Below are positions 1 through 7,908 of a DNA stretch of 22,975 nucleotides, piece by piece. Numbering within the stretch: the first letter of the stretch is position 1; each line of letters begins with the position of its first letter. The translations under genes and the position numbers were made by a program. Source of the DNA: Magnetococcales bacterium (lineage in GTDB: Bacteria; Pseudomonadota; Magnetococcia; Magnetococcales; DC0425bin3); assembly GCA_015229045.1 (NCBI GenBank), contig JADGCJ010000048.1, positions 1 to 22,975 of the forward strand. Reading direction: 5' to 3'. The notes under the pieces are model-generated. The model had not been told where the DNA came from and did not search any database. It saw only the letters and a list, made by a program, of their open reading frames with translations.

Positions 1-10
1 AGAGTCCTGG

Positions 11-32
11 TGGGGTTCGGGGCGAAGCCCTG
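11..32. repeat. GC-rich hairpin, part of a dispersed intergenic repeat
   Basis: The left edge carries a short GC-rich motif with a GGGC-GAA-GCCC hairpin at 20-30. The bases before it (tcctggtggggt, 5-16) resemble the last bases of the window (tccctggcgggt), so both edges appear to hold overlapping parts of one repeat type. I recall intergenic blocks of this kind in magnetotactic alphaproteobacteria, but could not check. Bases 33-152 between this motif and the DUF29 stop show no gene I can support. Confidence 0.35.
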
Positions 33-152
33 ACAAAGGCTTTCATGTCCAGGCCCTTCTTGAGAGGGTACTGATATGGTGACGAGGGTGCCATGGAGAT
101 CCGTCCCACGCTCTTCTGTGTGCCGGACGCGGGCATGACCAGGGAGATCCTC

Positions 153-605
153 TCAACGATCGGATCCGGGCCAGAACTCATGGTCCATCATCTGCTCGAA
201 CGACCACGGGCAGACCTCCGGAAATGTGCGTTCCGGGCTGCCGGTTGCGACAAAAGCCTCACGTTTGGCACGTCGATAGGCTACTGAAACGGCATCTGCA
301 AGAAGTGATTTGAGGCTGGGATTGTCAGCCAAGTGGCTGACAAGGTCGTCACGGGTGTTGGCAATGAAAGCCCACCATGAACGTCCCCGACGCTTCGGCT
401 GGTATTGCCACTTGAGAAGGTGCAACAACAAAATCGTCAGACGACTGACCAACTCGCGTTTTTCTGCCCGGCCCATGCTTTCGATCTCCTCGGCAATGTT
501 GTCAATATCGGCCGCCGACAAATTGCCGGCTCGCAACAGGGCAGCCTGTTCGTTGGCCCAGGCATAAAAATCGCGGTCATAAAGCGAGGTGGCAGGATCA
601 CTCAT
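153..605 (-). CDS. DUF29 family protein
   Basis: A 150-residue protein of the DUF29 family, a small helical family of unknown function common in cyanobacteria and alphaproteobacteria, often in many copies. Visible family features are the N-terminal LYDRDFYAWANEQAALLR stretch, the DIDNIAEEIESMGRAEKREL segment (about 32-51), the LLLHLLKWQYQPKRR segment that follows, and the C-terminal CPWSFEQMMDHEFWP closing motif. The start is the ATG at 605 because GGAGG lies 8 bases upstream; an in-frame alternative start further upstream would overlap gltX and has no such site. The gene begins 26 bases after the gltX stop on the same strand, so the two are probably co-transcribed. Nothing in the sequence indicates a catalytic role. 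Confidence 0.85.
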   Translation of the reverse strand: MSDPATSLYDRDFYAWANEQAALLRAGNLSAADIDNIAEEIESMGRAEKRELVSRLTILLLHLLKWQYQPKRRGRSWWAFIANTRDDLVSHLADNPSLKSLLADAVSVAYRRAKREAFVATGSPERTFPEVCPWSFEQMMDHEFWPGSDR

Positions 606-631
606 GGCAAAACCTCCAAAGCAAAGAACCC

Positions 632-2047
632 TCACGCCCCTGCGCACCGCTCGCGGAAAAAGGTCAGGCAGGCGTTCAACCGGGCCAGGGTGTTCTCCCG
701 TCCCAAAAGGGCGAGAATATCAAAAACACTCGGCGACACATCGGAACCCGTGATGGCCACGCGCACCGGCTGGGCCAGTTGTCCCATCTTGAGGCCATGG
801 TCGGCGATGCATTGCTTGAAGATCGCCTCGATGCTCATGGCCTGCCACTCGGCAAGGGTCGTCAGACTGGCGACCAGGGCAGTGAACGGCCCCAGGATCG
901 GTTTCTGTAAATGTTTTTGCACCGCTTTTTCATCGTAAGCTTGTGGCGCCTGGAAATAAAAACGACACTTGTCGGCCATCTCCACCATGGTTTTGGCACG
1001 TTCGCGCACCGTCGGCAGGATGGCACGGACAAAATCGATGTCTGGATTGACGATCCCCAGACGCTCCAGGTGAATCCTCAATTCGGGAAGCAATTGCTCC
1101 GGCGTCGAGGAACGAATATGGTGCCCGTTGATCCAATCCAGCTTGGAGACATTGAAGATGGCCGCCGACCGCCCGACCTCGCGCACCTCGAACAGGCGTT
1201 CCATCTCGGCCATGGTGAAAATCTCCTGGTCACCGTGCGACCAGCCCAGACGCACCAGATAGTTGTTGACCGCCTCCGGCAGATAGCCATTGTCCCGATA
1301 CTGCAAAACCGAAACCGCCCCGTGCCGCTTGGATAATTTTGCCCCATCGGTACCGTGCAGAAGGGGCATGTGCGCATAAATGGGCGGCTGCCAACCCAGT
1401 GCCCCGAAAATATGAATCTGTCGGGGGGTGTTGCTGAGGTGATCCTCCCCCCGGATGACGTGCGTGATCCCCATATGGTGATCATCGGCAACGACGGCCA
1501 AGTTGTAGGTCGGCGAGCCATCCGAACGCAGCAGGATCAGGTCGTCCAACTCGCCATTGCTGACACGAATCTCGCCCTGAATCAGGTCGTTCCAGACCAC
1601 ATCTCCCTCGCGGGGGGTCTTCAGGCGCACGACAAAAGGGCGATCTGCCGGGGCCGGTCCGGACCTTTCACGACAGCGACCATCATAGCGGGGCTTTTCC
1701 TGCCGCAACCTTTGCTCTTCGCGCATGGCGTCCAACTCTTCGCGGGTGCAATAGCAGCGATACCCTTTGCCGAGGTCCACCAGGTGCTGGGCGGTCTGAC
1801 GATGCAGTTCGGTTGTGTCGGATTGGAAAAAAGGCCCCTCATCCGGCTTGAGTCCCAACCAGTGCAATCCTTCGAGGATGACCTTGACCGCCTCCGGCGT
1901 GGAGCGTTCCCGGTCCGTATCTTCCACCCGCAGGATGTAGACACCACCCGTGTGCCGGGCAAACAGGTAACAAAACAGGGCCGTGCGGGCACCGCCGATA
2001 TGCAAAAATCCAGTCGGCGAAGGGGCGAATCGAGTGCGCGTGGTCAT
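632..2047 (-). CDS. gltX: glutamyl-tRNA synthetase
   Basis: Class I aminoacyl-tRNA synthetase that attaches glutamate to tRNA-Glu in the cytoplasm using ATP. The protein is 471 residues, normal for bacterial GluRS. It opens with the ATP-binding FAPSPTGFLHIGG segment (HIGH-type motif, H16) and has the KMSKS-type motif as KLSKR at 237-241. A CYC pair near residue 100 and a later DGRC give three of the usual zinc ligands; the fourth position is Glu rather than His. The C-terminal half matches the helical anticodon-binding domain. The start is the ATG at 2047, preceded by GGGAG at a 6-base gap; a TTG two codons upstream is less likely. Whether it is discriminating or also charges tRNA-Gln cannot be told here. 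It is divergent from the SEC-C gene and followed by the DUF29 gene. Confidence 0.97.
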   Translation of the reverse strand: MTTRTRFAPSPTGFLHIGGARTALFCYLFARHTGGVYILRVEDTDRERSTPEAVKVILEGLHWLGLKPDEGPFFQSDTTELHRQTAQHLVDLGKGYRCYCTREELDAMREEQRLRQEKPRYDGRCRERSGPAPADRPFVVRLKTPREGDVVWNDLIQGEIRVSNGELDDLILLRSDGSPTYNLAVVADDHHMGITHVIRGEDHLSNTPRQIHIFGALGWQPPIYAHMPLLHGTDGAKLSKRHGAVSVLQYRDNGYLPEAVNNYLVRLGWSHGDQEIFTMAEMERLFEVREVGRSAAIFNVSKLDWINGHHIRSSTPEQLLPELRIHLERLGIVNPDIDFVRAILPTVRERAKTMVEMADKCRFYFQAPQAYDEKAVQKHLQKPILGPFTALVASLTTLAEWQAMSIEAIFKQCIADHGLKMGQLAQPVRVAITGSDVSPSVFDILALLGRENTLARLNACLTFFRERCAGA

Positions 2048-2099
2048 GAACAACTCCCTTGCATCGCAAAAAAAGCGGGTTTACGTCGGGCGAAAGGAG

Positions 2100-2105
2100 A
2101 TTATA
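2100..2105 (-). promoter_or_regulatory. candidate -10 box for gltX
   Basis: On the minus strand these bases read TATAAT, a perfect sigma70 -10 hexamer, about 53 bases upstream of the gltX ATG. No convincing -35 lies 16-18 bases upstream. The box sits inside the loop of a 7-bp inverted repeat (2084-2090 and 2112-2118), which could be an operator. Inference from sequence only. Confidence 0.4.
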
Positions 2106-2244
2106 TCGTTCCCCGACGACAGGCCACTCTTTTCCGACACTGGTCAGGAACGGGTGATTGCGTTTAATATCGCTCCCGATTGACTATGTACCAGGAGTTC
2201 AGATCCATTGGCACAGGCATGTCCGAAAAAAAGGAGCTTCCGTC

Positions 2245-3279
2245 GTGGGGTCCCCCAGAAATCTCAACGAACCACAAATCTATGCCGAGGCATTGGTCCG
2301 GGCCGTTCAAGAACCCGATACCCGACGGCTGGCCGCCTGGTTGGCCGATGATGAGACTATCGCTCAAAGCCCGCTCTTCAAATGGTATACCTATCTCGCC
2401 GAACGCTTGAAGGATCTGGCCCCGCGCCCGGAACAAGGTTTTGTGGCCCGACCCCAGCATACCACGCCCGTCCCGAAGATAGGCCGCAACGAGGTCTGTC
2501 CTTGTGGCTCCGGGAAAAAATTCAAGCAGTGCCACCTGGGCAAGGAGGAGTCTGTTGCCTGGAAATTGGGCTCCCCCACACCAGTCATCCGCAACATGGC
2601 CGCAGCCATCCTGATCCAGAGCATGAACGCCGAAGAGTTGGACAAGGTGCCTGCGGCCAAGGCATCGGCATTGGTGCGCAGCGAAATGGCAGCCTCCTAC
2701 CATCGCGACGGGCAGATCGAAAAGGCTGTCAAACTGCTCAAGACCGTCCTGGATGGTGACCGGGACGAGTCGTTCATGATCTTTGACTTTTGGATCGCCC
2801 GCTATGCCGAATGGCTTGTCGAAATGGGCGAAGCCAAGCAGGCGGAAGAGTTTCTCCTGGACGAACACGACCACTGTCGCGGCGTCTCTGCCTGGCAGGT
2901 GGCCCAAAAACTGGCCGCCTTCTACCTGGACCAGGGCGATACCGACAATGCCGATACCTGGGTGGAATCCTCCCTGGAGGGGGAACCCAACAATCCTTTC
3001 AGTCACTACCTGAAGGGTTTGCTGCGCCATGGGCTGGATCAATGGGATCAGGCCGTAGCCTCCTACGAGAAAGCCCTGGAACTGAGCCATCAGTTCCGTC
3101 CTCAAGAGAAGGCATACATGACGCATATGGTCAACGACTCCCTCTCCCGCGCCCGCCATCATCTGCCGGTGGAGGAGATCTCCCTGGAGACAGCCCCGGA
3201 AGAAGACGCGGATCCGGAGGCGGATACAATAGTCGCCCCACCCGTCACACCCCCCTCTGCGTCTGAATCGGTGTCGTGA
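2245..3279 (+). CDS. SEC-C motif and TPR-repeat protein
   Basis: A 344-residue soluble protein. A SEC-C zinc-binding motif sits at about 80-98, with C85, C87, C96 and H97 as ligands ([13 protein letters not shown]). The region from about 145 to 290 is made of TPR-like helical hairpins, for example around [13 protein letters not shown] and [15 protein letters not shown]. The tail is acidic and then Pro/Ser/Thr-rich. SEC-C motifs are known from SecA, where they bind zinc and SecB, and from YecA-like proteins; here a binding or adaptor role is only inferred. The start is GTG at 2245 because AAGGAG lies 8 bases before it; in-frame codons upstream lack a ribosome site. The last 13 codons lie in the first copy of a tandem duplication that runs to aspS. 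Confidence 0.8.
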   Translation: MGSPRNLNEPQIYAEALVRAVQEPDTRRLAAWLADDETIAQSPLFKWYTYLAERLKDLAPRPEQGFVARPQHTTPVPKIGRNEVCPCGSGKKFKQCHLGKEESVAWKLGSPTPVIRNMAAAILIQSMNAEELDKVPAAKASALVRSEMAASYHRDGQIEKAVKLLKTVLDGDRDESFMIFDFWIARYAEWLVEMGEAKQAEEFLLDEHDHCRGVSAWQVAQKLAAFYLDQGDTDNADTWVESSLEGEPNNPFSHYLKGLLRHGLDQWDQAVASYEKALELSHQFRPQEKAYMTHMVNDSLSRARHHLPVEEISLETAPEEDADPEADTIVAPPVTPPSASESVS

Positions 3280-3374
3280 ACCGATCCCCGCAGCAGGTCG
3301 CAAGAAGACCCGTCACACCCCCCTCTGCATCCCATCGGTACCGTGACCGATCCCCGCAGCAGGTCGCAAGGAGA
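3241..3374 (+). repeat. imperfect tandem duplication, 68 + 66 bp
   Basis: Copy 1 is 3241-3308 and copy 2 is 3309-3374. Each begins CCCGTCACACCCCCCTCTGC and ends in a nearly identical CCGATCCCCGCAGCAGGTCG block plus CAAGAAGA or CAAGGAGA. The copies differ mainly in the ten or so bases in the middle. Copy 1 holds the last codons and TGA of the SEC-C gene; copy 2 holds the AGGAGA ribosome binding site of aspS. Confidence 0.9.
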
Positions 3375-3379
3375 ATGGC

Positions 3380-5257
3380 ATGAAACGCAGTCACTACTGC
3401 AACGCAGTTCGGGAAGATTCAATCGGCAGTCGCGTCGAGTTGTGTGGTTGGGTCAACCGCCGTCGTGACCATGGCGGGGTGATTTTTGTCGATCTGCGGG
3501 ATCGCACCGGCCTGGTCCAGGTGGTGTTCAGCCCCGAGCGGGAGGGCCAGGTGCATGGCCGTGCCCATGATTTGCGCAGCGAGTTTGTCATCCGCGTGGC
3601 CGGGGTGGTGGCGCCTCGACCCAAGGAGACCGAAAATCCCAACCTGGATACCGGCATGATCGAGGTGAATGTCGACCATCTGGAGATTCTCAACACCTCC
3701 CAGGCATTGCCCTTCCAGCTGGACGACCCCGACCTTGGCGAAAGCACCCGTCTCACCTGGCGTTTTCTCGATCTGCGCCGCCCGGCGATGCAGCGCAACC
3801 TGATGTTTCGCCATCGGGTGATGCAGACCATGCGCACCTGTCTCGATCAGGCAGGTTTTCTGGAGATCGAGACCCCGATGCTCACCCGCAGCACCCCCGA
3901 GGGGGCGCGTGACTATCTGGTGCCCTCGCGGGTCAATCCCGGCCAGTTTTATGCCTTGCCGCAATCGCCACAGCTGTTCAAGCAGTTGTTGATGATCTCG
4001 GGTTATGATCGTTATTTCCAGATTGTGCGCTGTTTTCGCGACGAGGATCTGCGCGCCGACCGGCAACCCGAGTTCACCCAGGTCGATCTGGAGATGTCTT
4101 TCGTCGAGGCCAACGATGTCATCACCAGCGTGGAGGGGATGATCGCCCGCATTCTCAAGGAGTCGCTGGGTATCGATCTGGAGCTGCCCATTGCCCGCAT
4201 CACCTACAGCGAGGCCCTGGAAAAGTATGGCCTGGATGCCCCGGACATGCGCATTCCCATGGAGCTGGCCGATATCACCGAGGCCATGCGGAAAACCTCC
4301 TTCAAGGTGTTCGCCGAGACGGCCAACCTGCCTGGCGCCCGGGGTTTGAACGGGGTGATCAAAATATTGCGCGTCCCCGGCGGCGGACGCCTCACCCGCA
4401 AGCAGATTGACGATTACGGTGCTTTTGTCGCTGTCTATGGAGCCAAGGGACTCGCCTGGATCAAGGTCAATGCTCCCTGGCAGGAGGATGGCTGGCAGTC
4501 GCCCATCGTCAAATTTTTCTCCGAGAGCGAGAAGGCGGCCATTCAGGCGGCCTCCGGAGCGCAGCCGGGTGATTTGATCTTCTTCGGGGCGGATCGTTCG
4601 GGGGTGGTCAACGAGGCGTTGGGGCGCCTGCGCGTCAAGGTGGCGCATGATCTGGGGCTGCTCGAAGAGCGGCGTTTCGCCTTTGTCTGGGTGACCGATT
4701 TTCCCCTCCTGGATTGGGACAAGGAGGCACGGCGTTACACCGCTGTGCATCATCCGTTCACGGCACCGCATCCGGACGAGCTGTCCGCCTTTCAGCAGGC
4801 AACCAGCGAGCAACTCACCGGCGGGGTGGCCGATCCAACCCTGATGGCCATGCGTGCCCAGGCCTATGATCTCGTCCTCAATGGCACCGAGGTGGGGGGC
4901 GGATCGATTCGTATCCACAATCCGGCGGTGCAGCTGCGCATGCTGGAACTTTTGCACATCGATCAGGCCGAGGCCGAAGCCAAGTTTGGTTTTCTCCTCA
5001 AGGCGCTGGACTATGGTGCCCCGCCGCATGGTGGTCTCGCCCTGGGGTTGGATCGCCTGGTCACCCTGATGCTCGGTCTCGACTCCATCCGCGAGGTGAT
5101 CGCCTTCCCGAAAACGCAAAAAGCCGCCTGCCCCCTCACCCAGGCCCCTTCTGCCGTGGCCCCCGAGCAATTGCGTGAACTCAATCTGCGCTCCACCTTC
5201 CGGCCCAAGGAGGGGGAGCAGGGTGCTTCTGCGGCCAAGGGGGAGGAGCATGGATAG
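3380..5257 (+). CDS. aspS: aspartyl-tRNA synthetase (probably Asp/Asn type)
   Basis: Class II aminoacyl-tRNA synthetase that charges tRNA-Asp, 625 residues, slightly longer than the usual ~590 because of a polar C-terminal tail. The N-terminal OB-fold anticodon domain (VELCGWVNRRRDHGG) is followed by the catalytic core with motif 2 around FRDEDLRADRQPEFTQVD, the bacterial GAD insertion in the middle, and motif 3 around GLALGLDRLVTLML. Residue 31 is His, the residue reported for non-discriminating AspRS (Pseudomonas aeruginosa H31), whereas the E. coli discriminating enzyme has Leu in this stretch. This suggests it also makes Asp-tRNA-Asn for GatCAB, although gatCAB is not in the window. AGGAGA lies 5 bases before the ATG. 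Its 3' end overlaps the DUF262 gene by 8 bp. Confidence 0.97.
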   Translation: MKRSHYCNAVREDSIGSRVELCGWVNRRRDHGGVIFVDLRDRTGLVQVVFSPEREGQVHGRAHDLRSEFVIRVAGVVAPRPKETENPNLDTGMIEVNVDHLEILNTSQALPFQLDDPDLGESTRLTWRFLDLRRPAMQRNLMFRHRVMQTMRTCLDQAGFLEIETPMLTRSTPEGARDYLVPSRVNPGQFYALPQSPQLFKQLLMISGYDRYFQIVRCFRDEDLRADRQPEFTQVDLEMSFVEANDVITSVEGMIARILKESLGIDLELPIARITYSEALEKYGLDAPDMRIPMELADITEAMRKTSFKVFAETANLPGARGLNGVIKILRVPGGGRLTRKQIDDYGAFVAVYGAKGLAWIKVNAPWQEDGWQSPIVKFFSESEKAAIQAASGAQPGDLIFFGADRSGVVNEALGRLRVKVAHDLGLLEERRFAFVWVTDFPLLDWDKEARRYTAVHHPFTAPHPDELSAFQQATSEQLTGGVADPTLMAMRAQAYDLVLNGTEVGGGSIRIHNPAVQLRMLELLHIDQAEAEAKFGFLLKALDYGAPPHGGLALGLDRLVTLMLGLDSIREVIAFPKTQKAACPLTQAPSAVAPEQLRELNLRSTFRPKEGEQGASAAKGEEHG

Positions 5258-5792
5258 TTCCGACTCCCCTCCATCTCTCGATCCGCGTCAGGTTAAAATC
5301 GAGACCAAACAAGTCACTCTGGCATCCCTCATCAAACGCATGCGCGAGGGCAGGATCGGCCTGGATGCGTACCAGCGTTTGGGAACATGGAGTCGCGATG
5401 CGCAGAGCCGATTGATCGAATCCATGCTGATTCGCATACCCCTGCCATCGTTTTGTATGGATGTGGCCAATGAGGAGGGTTGGGTCGTCGTTGATGGGTT
5501 GCAAAGGCTCCTCGCCGTGCGCGATTTCATCCTTCCCCAAGATCCTGGCAAGGGATTGCTCCTGCAAGGGTTGGACTTTCTCAAGGATTTGGAAAGAAAA
5601 GGCTTTACTGACCTGCCACGGCACTATCAGAGACGCATCGAAGAGACCGAGATCACGCTCTTCCTGATTGAAAAGGGAACACCTGAACCTGTCAGAGATA
5701 ACATTCACAAGCGCTTCAGACCAAACCGATTCTCAATGGATTTCCAAACAGGATTAATAAGTGATTCAGTCGATCAGGTTGACCAACTTTAA
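5250..5792 (+). CDS. DUF262 domain protein, apparently C-terminally truncated
   Basis: A 180-residue protein with the N-terminal DUF262 fold, related to ParB/Sulfiredoxin nucleases and to the GmrS half of GmrSD. Family marks are VTLASLIKRMREGRIGLDAYQR (about 22-43, given here for orientation only), LIESMLIRIPLP (55-66) and the diagnostic VVDGLQRL (80-87, usually DGQQR). Full-length DUF262 proteins normally continue past a NIFKRINTGG-type motif for 150 residues or more; this one reads NIHKRF (151-156) and then diverges into an unrelated tail of about 24 residues that ends inside the next gene. That points to an internal deletion near 5715, so it may be inactive. The ATG at 5250 has GGGAGG just upstream and overlaps the aspS stop, suggesting translational coupling. 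First gene of a three-gene module. Confidence 0.75.
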   Translation: MDSSDSPPSLDPRQVKIETKQVTLASLIKRMREGRIGLDAYQRLGTWSRDAQSRLIESMLIRIPLPSFCMDVANEEGWVVVDGLQRLLAVRDFILPQDPGKGLLLQGLDFLKDLERKGFTDLPRHYQRRIEETEITLFLIEKGTPEPVRDNIHKRFRPNRFSMDFQTGLISDSVDQVDQL

Positions 5793-6882
5793 GTGTTTTG
5801 AATCTGTTTCGATTCCGTTAGCCGGCCTTACGCTCCTCACCGGCTTGAATGGCACGGGAAAGTCGTCGATTATCCAAGGATTGCTTCTCTTGAGGCAAAC
5901 ATATTACCTGAACATGACCAACCAAATGTCCGGCAGCGAAACGTTGAGCATTCACGGAGACTTGGTTGGTTTTCCAAATGCAAAGCCTATATTATTTGAC
6001 AATTCGGAAGCAAGCGAATTCGGTATTTGCATTACAGACAAGAACGATATTGATATATTAAAGTTGATTTCTAATGTGGCAAACGATTCTGGCAATATAT
6101 CGACAAAATCAATAACAAAAACAGCCGACACTTTCTCAGAAAATCTATTTACGCACCGTTTTCAATATCTCCAAACAGAACGTCTTGCGCCACAAATGGC
6201 CTATGCAATGTCCGAGTTTCACGTCCGTCAGCTTCAACGTTTAGGGTCGCGCGGCGAATTTACAGCACATTTTTTGGATGTCTTTGGCAAAACTGAGATC
6301 AATTCCTCATTGAATCATGAAAAAGCACGTTCTGGTCAACTCATTCACCAGGCAGCTGCATGGCTTGGTGAAATCAGCCCTGGAATCGATATTCACATCG
6401 CTCCACATACTAACGTGAACGCGGTTGTTCTTGAATACTCCTTTGCCACCTCTTTGGGGCGCAGCAGGAATTACCTGCCTACAAATGTCGGTTTCGGTAT
6501 CACTTACACACTGCCGATCATTGTTGCCATTCTGGCGGCACAACCGGGTGACATGCTCATTCTGGAAAACCCGGAAGCACACCTCCACCCACAAGGACAA
6601 GTCCGGATGGCAGAACTGGTCGCCCGTGCTGCCAGGGCAGGCATACAAATTATTCTTGAGACCCACAGCGATCATATCATCAACGGCGTCAGAGTCGCCG
6701 TAAGGCAGGGGAAATGCGCACCCGGAGATGTGTCGATACACTACTTCTCCAAGAAAGAAGCGGAAGATGGTCGGATATACAGTGATTTTGTGTCGCCAAT
6801 CATCGACAAAAATGGGCGTATCACTCCTTGGCCCGAGGGGTTTTTTGATGAGTGGGAAAAAAGCCTCGAAGCCCTTTTTTAA
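5761..6882 (+). CDS. AAA family ATPase with DUF3696 C-terminus
   Basis: A 373-residue ABC/SMC-like ATPase of the OLD-like AAA group. The Walker A motif is GLNGTGKSS at 28-36, an ABC-signature-like TNVGFGITYTLP lies at 241-252, the Walker B LILENPEAHLHP at 266-277, and the H-loop region ETHSDH at 300-305. The last 50 residues (VSIHYFS ... NGRITPWPEGFFDEW) match my knowledge of DUF3696. No nuclease (TOPRIM or HNH) is fused. The start is the GTG at 5761 with AGGA 7 bases upstream; it overlaps the DUF262 frame by 32 bp. Base composition is more AT-rich than aspS, consistent with transfer. ATPases of this type usually power or gate an effector in antiphage or toxin systems; that role is inferred here. 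Confidence 0.88.
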   Translation: MIQSIRLTNFKCFESVSIPLAGLTLLTGLNGTGKSSIIQGLLLLRQTYYLNMTNQMSGSETLSIHGDLVGFPNAKPILFDNSEASEFGICITDKNDIDILKLISNVANDSGNISTKSITKTADTFSENLFTHRFQYLQTERLAPQMAYAMSEFHVRQLQRLGSRGEFTAHFLDVFGKTEINSSLNHEKARSGQLIHQAAAWLGEISPGIDIHIAPHTNVNAVVLEYSFATSLGRSRNYLPTNVGFGITYTLPIIVAILAAQPGDMLILENPEAHLHPQGQVRMAELVARAARAGIQIILETHSDHIINGVRVAVRQGKCAPGDVSIHYFSKKEAEDGRIYSDFVSPIIDKNGRITPWPEGFFDEWEKSLEALF

Positions 6883-6908
6883 TTGCCTGTTGCCAGAGTG
6901 ATCTCTCC

Positions 6909-7847
6909 ATGGAGATGGTTTTTAACGAATTGAGTCAGCGTCACCTTGCACCTAACCTGGATGAGGCTCGGAAACATGTAAAAATGCTGCTTGATACCAT
7001 ACGTGCTGCTTCTCAGAAGGGTGTCAGTCGTCAGTTGCGGACCTCAGAAAGTTTTAGAAACAAACCACTGGCCGATAAATATTCCTGGTACAACTGGAGT
7101 CAGGACAAGAACGTCCCCAGGGAACTGCGACACTATTTTTTAAGTATCGCTACACGAGCGCCTTATCTCGATGGGTTGGAAAATACACAGGAAAAAGCAA
7201 CAGGATTTGACATATTGTTTGAAGGTGAAATTGCCGAAGGTCTGGGTGTAGCCTTCCTGACCGGCGGTTTGGCGGTCAGCCTGCCTTCGAGTCCTGAATG
7301 GGAATCTCCTTTTGTAACCCTGGACATTCAGGAGTTACAAGAAGATGGTTCGCTTTTGAAGTACCCGAAGGAGGTCCATCACGCCAGCGTTCCTTCCCAT
7401 GTTGACCATGACCATACAAAGTGGATTGAAGAGGCTTTACGCCAGTCCGTTATAACGGCTGATGATCTGTGGCAAGAAAGAAATTCTCTTTTCCCCTCTC
7501 TCGAATTTTGCACCGTTGTCAAAAAGCAAATGTATGGCCTGCCTAAAGGGACCCTTCTTCGGTTCCTGCGTGGCCTGCGCTGTTTGGAAGAGTATTGTCA
7601 GCAATGGCAATGCGGCAATTTTGACCAAGCCGGGTTAGGGTGCGTGTCCTCGACGGAAACACCGAAGACATTGAAAGAGTACGGACAGGAGAGGACTTTC
7701 ACCTGCCCTGATGGCACAAGTCGTGTCTTCAGTCACCATGTCAAGCTCGGTGATCTATGGCGTATCCATTACTATCCGATGAGACCTGGGAAAATTATTA
7801 TCGGCTACGTTGGACGACACCTTAATACCTCAAGATATCATCATTAA
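6909..7847 (+). CDS. conserved protein of unknown function, third gene of DUF262/DUF3696 module
   Basis: A 312-residue protein with no domain I can name. The N-terminus (MVFNELSQRHLAPNLDEA ... MLLDTIRAASQKG) looks like a family I recall next to DUF262 and DUF3696 genes, which typically opens with NELS and an amphipathic helix. The C-terminus has a compact pattern: FTCPDG, then SHHVKLGDLWRIHYYP and IIIGYVGRHLNT, two strands with His, Lys and Arg that resemble a small RelE/HigB-like or nuclease-like strand pair, though this is weak. No signal peptide or membrane segment is seen. I chose the ATG at 6909, 26 bases after the ATPase stop, because family similarity begins there; a GTG at 6852 inside the ATPase gene is possible but less likely. 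Probably co-transcribed with the ATPase. Confidence 0.7.
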   Translation: MEMVFNELSQRHLAPNLDEARKHVKMLLDTIRAASQKGVSRQLRTSESFRNKPLADKYSWYNWSQDKNVPRELRHYFLSIATRAPYLDGLENTQEKATGFDILFEGEIAEGLGVAFLTGGLAVSLPSSPEWESPFVTLDIQELQEDGSLLKYPKEVHHASVPSHVDHDHTKWIEEALRQSVITADDLWQERNSLFPSLEFCTVVKKQMYGLPKGTLLRFLRGLRCLEEYCQQWQCGNFDQAGLGCVSSTETPKTLKEYGQERTFTCPDGTSRVFSHHVKLGDLWRIHYYPMRPGKIIIGYVGRHLNTSRYHH

Positions 7848-7908
7848 TGTTATCATATTGGAGTGATTGCTTTACCCAACATCGAATCGAGTGCATATGC
7901 AGGAAACC

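Noticed and set aside
93..287. Small plus-strand frame at the left edge
   Set aside because: It overlaps the C-terminus of the DUF29 gene on the other strand, has no domain similarity and no clear need for a separate gene.
3419..5251. A 610-codon open frame on the minus strand across aspS
   Set aside because: It is antisense to a complete, motif-bearing aspS. Long antisense frames are expected in GC-rich coding DNA, and its translation has no family features.
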